The translations under genes were made by a program, and so were the position numbers. Positions 62,033-64,000 of a DNA stretch of 64,000 nucleotides are shown one piece after another (position 1 is the first letter of the stretch; each line of letters opens with the position of its first letter). A model generated the notes under the pieces. That model did not search any database and had not been told where the DNA came from. It saw nothing but the letters and a program-made list of their open reading frames with translations. Where the stretch lies: NCBI GenBank assembly GCA_020637445.1, contig JACJVZ010000001.1, positions 496,001 to 560,000 on the forward strand, in the 5' to 3' direction. The DNA is from Calditrichota bacterium (GTDB lineage: Bacteria > Electryoneota > RPQS01).

Positions 62033-62529
62033 GCGGCAAGCGAAAGAATCACATGTATGAACGGGCATGCGATCGTCTTCATGGGGAGATGACTGCGGCG
62101 GAAGCGGCTCAGTTTGATCTTGAATTGAAATCCGACCCGGTGCTTGCAAAGTGTTTTCGGGAGATTGCGGCCGTCGATCACGCTTTGTCGGCAATGCCGG
62201 TCTTGTTACCTTCGGCCTCATTTACAGCTTCAGTCCTGCGGAAAACCCGCCCGGTTGTGTTGTCTGAAAGGGAAAAATCGGCTTGGCTGGATTGGCTGGT
62301 TGGTTTGGCGCCTGCCATCGGGTTGTTTGTGATTGCACTGGTATGGGGACGCGACCTGTGGGGCAAAGCTGTGGGCGAAATGTACGAAGGAGCTGGTTGG
62401 TTGGACAGTGTCCTCGGAATTTCGTGGTTTGAGCACCAGCCATTTGTGCTCTTGGGTGCCTTGATCCCGATCGTGGTTGTGGGGGTTGCCTACTCGGTGA
62501 TGCACGAAAGTTGGGGCGCAGAAGCGTAG
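62029..62529 (+). CDS. Putative anti-sigma factor, membrane-bound
   Basis: A 166-residue protein overlapping the sigma gene by ATGA. The N-terminal cytoplasmic segment has the anti-sigma layout (LHGEMTAAEAAQFDLELKSDPVLAKCFRE), but the zinc ligands of a ZAS domain are absent. Two membrane helices (about 86-106, 139-160) follow; the region between them would face the periplasm. Genetic coupling and layout make it the likely cognate anti-sigma factor. No direct family match beyond that is visible. Confidence 0.72.
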   Translation: MSGKRKNHMYERACDRLHGEMTAAEAAQFDLELKSDPVLAKCFREIAAVDHALSAMPVLLPSASFTASVLRKTRPVVLSEREKSAWLDWLVGLAPAIGLFVIALVWGRDLWGKAVGEMYEGAGWLDSVLGISWFEHQPFVLLGALIPIVVVGVAYSVMHESWGAEA

Positions 62530-62550
62530 TATTATCAAGAATTTTTGACC

Positions 62551-62580
62551 AAGGGCAGCCGATTTCGGTTGCCCTTTTTT
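62551..62580 (+). terminator. Terminator of the sigma/anti-sigma pair
   Basis: AAGGGCAGCCG / CGGTTGCCCTT with an ATTT loop and one G-T pair, followed by TTTT. It isolates the pair from the promoter at 62591. Confidence 0.88.
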
Positions 62581-62590
62581 GGTTTTCAAA

Positions 62591-62619
62591 TTGACAAGTG
62601 CTATAGAAAACATTATATT
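62591..62619 (+). promoter_or_regulatory. Near-consensus promoter of the Cys-rich secreted protein
   Basis: TTGACA, 17 nt, TATATT, the strongest promoter match in the window, with a leader of about 72 nt. High expression is expected. Confidence 0.75.
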
Positions 62620-62697
62620 AGCTTAATTGGGAACTGGGGGGCCGTTCCTGAGTTAGAACAACATAGCGCCATAACAAATCATAGAAAGAAGGTAAGG

Positions 62698-63249
62698 ATG
62701 AAGAAAGTACTGGGATTGATGCTGATGGTTGCGCTGGTTGCGTTGCCGGCGCTTGCAGGCGATGACGCCATGGTAAAGCCTGCCTCTGACGACGTGCAAA
62801 TGGCTACAATGCACATGGCCAATAACGTCGTTTCCGAACATGATGGCCACAAGATGGCAATCTGCGGCTGCGGCAAGGAGTTCGAAGTCACGAAGGACAG
62901 CCCGAGCATGGATATTCACGGCATGACTTTGTATGCCTGTGGTCCGGAATGCGCGGAACATATGAAGGGTGCCAGCGCCGAAGACATGATGAAAGCCGTG
63001 TCCGGTATTGAATCGAAGATGGGAACGGCGCACATGGTAACCAACGAGTTCGAGAAGGACGGCAAGCACATGGCGACGTGCGCGTGCGGTACCGAGTTCG
63101 AAATCACGGACAAGACGACGTGCGTGGTCGCGGACGGCATGAAGATGAGCGCCTGTTGCGACGGTTGTGCTCAGCACGTCATGAAGGCAAGTGCCGAGGA
63201 TCGTCATGCGATGATGACCAAGGTCGCACAAATGCCCGAGAAGCAATAG
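62698..63249 (+). CDS. Secreted protein with tandem YHS/TRASH-like Cys modules
   Basis: A 183-residue exported protein. The ATG follows GAAGGTAAGG and opens a signal peptide (MKKVLGLMLMVALVALPALA). Two repeats of about 60 residues each have a C-x-C-G start (CGCGKEFEVT and CACGTEFEIT), a HGM/DGM turn and a C-x3-C or CC-x2-C end (YACGPECAEHM, SACCDGCAQHV). Met and His are enriched (MATMHMANNVVSEHDGHKM). The Cys pattern recalls YHS/TRASH metal-binding modules, so a periplasmic or extracellular metal (copper- or iron-type) binding protein is likely. No transport or reductase partner is adjacent. It is transcribed alone between a strong promoter and a terminator. Confidence 0.72.
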   Translation: MKKVLGLMLMVALVALPALAGDDAMVKPASDDVQMATMHMANNVVSEHDGHKMAICGCGKEFEVTKDSPSMDIHGMTLYACGPECAEHMKGASAEDMMKAVSGIESKMGTAHMVTNEFEKDGKHMATCACGTEFEITDKTTCVVADGMKMSACCDGCAQHVMKASAEDRHAMMTKVAQMPEKQ

Positions 63250-63282
63250 TTACCCCTGCCTTAAAGGGCAAGGTTAGGTTTC

Positions 63283-63308
63283 AGGGCCGCCTTAGGGCGG
63301 CCCTTTTC
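63283..63308 (+). terminator. Terminator of the Cys-rich protein gene
   Basis: AGGGCCGCC / GGCGGCCCT with a 4-nt loop, followed by TTTCTC. Confidence 0.85.
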
Positions 63309-63355
63309 TCATGGAAAGTATTGAAATTTGGGTGGGGAATGGGTAGATTGAGGAT

Positions 63356-64000
63356 ATGAAACTGCTGACCTCAATTTTGCTGGTTCTGTTAATCTCGCTT
63401 TCCGCGAATGCACGTGCGCGAAACTCGGGCTTTCCGTTGCTGAGCAACAGCTCGTACGACTTTGCGGAGCGCTATGAAACACGCGAGAGAATCTGGCTGT
63501 ATTCCGAAGCGCGTCCTCGCATCAAAATGGTGTTTCACATGCGGCGGGATTCAACGGCGGAAGCCAGATTCATAGTCGATTCCATCAGCGCCCGCATCGC
63601 ACCCCCAGTACGCAGACTTTCAATAGAAGCACAGCGATATCAGATTGAAGAACGTGCGCGCGAGAGAATTTATGGCGGCGACATAAATGTGATGCCGGTC
63701 GAGGATTGGCGCGTTCGCTTTTGGCCGCCGATTTTTGACTCGTTTTATACAGATCGCGTCTACTTCTTTTCAGACTGGCGCAATTTCGATGAGCTTGCGT
63801 TTGGCATTCAACCCGTTTATGGATTTGAGTACATTGATACGGACGATGAGCGCGGGAGCATTTCGCGGTTCGCAGGCGGATTGCGGCTTGAAGCGGGATA
63901 CAAACAAAGACTCTATGCGATGGTGGATTTCCGGGATTACACGGAAACCGGAAACGGTCCCTACGAAACACGCAGCTCACTCTACGAAGACCGTTGGGCC
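63356..64000 (+). CDS. Exported protein, 3' end outside window
   Basis: An open frame of 215 codons runs off the end. The ATG follows GAGG (4-5 nt) and opens a signal peptide (MKLLTSILLVLLISLSANARA). The mature part is basic and aromatic-rich. Alternating strand-like stretches near the end (FAGGLRLEAGYKQRLYAMVDFRDY) suggest an outer-membrane barrel, for instance of the capsule-assembly Wzi type, but I cannot confirm the family from this fragment. It has no recognisable promoter between the preceding terminator and its start. Confidence 0.6.
   Translation, partial: MKLLTSILLVLLISLSANARARNSGFPLLSNSSYDFAERYETRERIWLYSEARPRIKMVFHMRRDSTAEARFIVDSISARIAPPVRRLSIEAQRYQIEERARERIYGGDINVMPVEDWRVRFWPPIFDSFYTDRVYFFSDWRNFDELAFGIQPVYGFEYIDTDDERGSISRFAGGLRLEAGYKQRLYAMVDFRDYTETGNGPYETRSSLYEDRWA

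Noticed and set aside
1..64000. CRISPR arrays, tRNA, rRNA, tmRNA, prophage or toxin-antitoxin genes
   Set aside because: I saw no regularly spaced repeats, no cloverleaf-type sequence with conserved tRNA boxes and no phage or toxin-like small genes. Reading by eye can miss a divergent tRNA; tRNAscan-SE would settle it.

Overview
The window looks like a chromosomal segment of a Gram-negative diderm bacterium from the Fibrobacteres-Chlorobi-Bacteroidetes (FCB) side of the tree, possibly one of its uncultured candidate phyla. The evidence is an LPS export and Kdo operon, two TonB-dependent receptors, a PorV/PorQ-like barrel, and several secreted proteins ending in type IX secretion (T9SS)-style C-terminal sorting domains (YPNPFN... 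with LLIK/LVLIK/LLIR tails). Type III glutamine synthetase and SufBCDSU fit this too. The visible promoters are E. coli-like (TTGACA-like box, 17 nt, TANNTT-like box) rather than Bacteroidota-type, which argues for an FCB relative outside Bacteroidota. Gene density is high. I saw no rRNA, tRNA, CRISPR array, transposase or phage gene.

Layout. 1-1999: the 3' part of a type III glutamine synthetase and its terminator. 2000-11620: a promoter and structured leader, then five co-directional envelope genes (TonB receptor, Asp-rich T9SS-type protein, lipoprotein, PorV-like barrel, lipoprotein). 11637-15698 (minus): a TPP riboswitch with terminator controlling a TonB receptor and a sodium:solute symporter, predicted to take up thiamin or a precursor. 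15766-24651: an Rrf2/IscR-like regulator with an IscR-type operator, then a suf cluster (sufC, three glycosyltransferase-like genes, sufB, sufD, an antisense lipoprotein gene, a Rieske protein, sufS, sufU). 24795-27075: a degenerate prephenate dehydrogenase paralogue next to an intact one with an ACT domain. 27195-33755 (minus): an orphan flgB, a lamin-tail-domain secreted protein and a PAS-rich membrane sensor.

33790-40626: two T9SS-type secreted proteins, pdxS-pdxT (vitamin B6 synthesis) and a lipoprotein, apparently one operon. 40646-52088 (minus): kdsC-kdsD-lptC-lptA-like-YfhO-lptB, then rpoN (with a sigma-54-type promoter motif in front), lon and engB. 52156-59288: an aminotransferase coupled to a subtilisin-like protease, and a large repeat protein. 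59306-61280: nadB overlapping a convergent small membrane protein gene. 61448-63308: an ECF sigma factor with a putative anti-sigma factor, and a small secreted Cys/His/Met-rich protein behind a near-consensus promoter. 63356-64000: the start of an exported protein cut by the window edge.

Together the segment mixes housekeeping blocks (nitrogen, Fe-S, tyrosine, B6, NAD, LPS, proteolysis) with envelope modules whose cargo and receptors have no assigned substrate. Many gene starts are TTG or GTG with 1-8 nt overlaps, so several starts here were moved from the longest open frame on the basis of Shine-Dalgarno sites, signal peptides, promoters or terminators.
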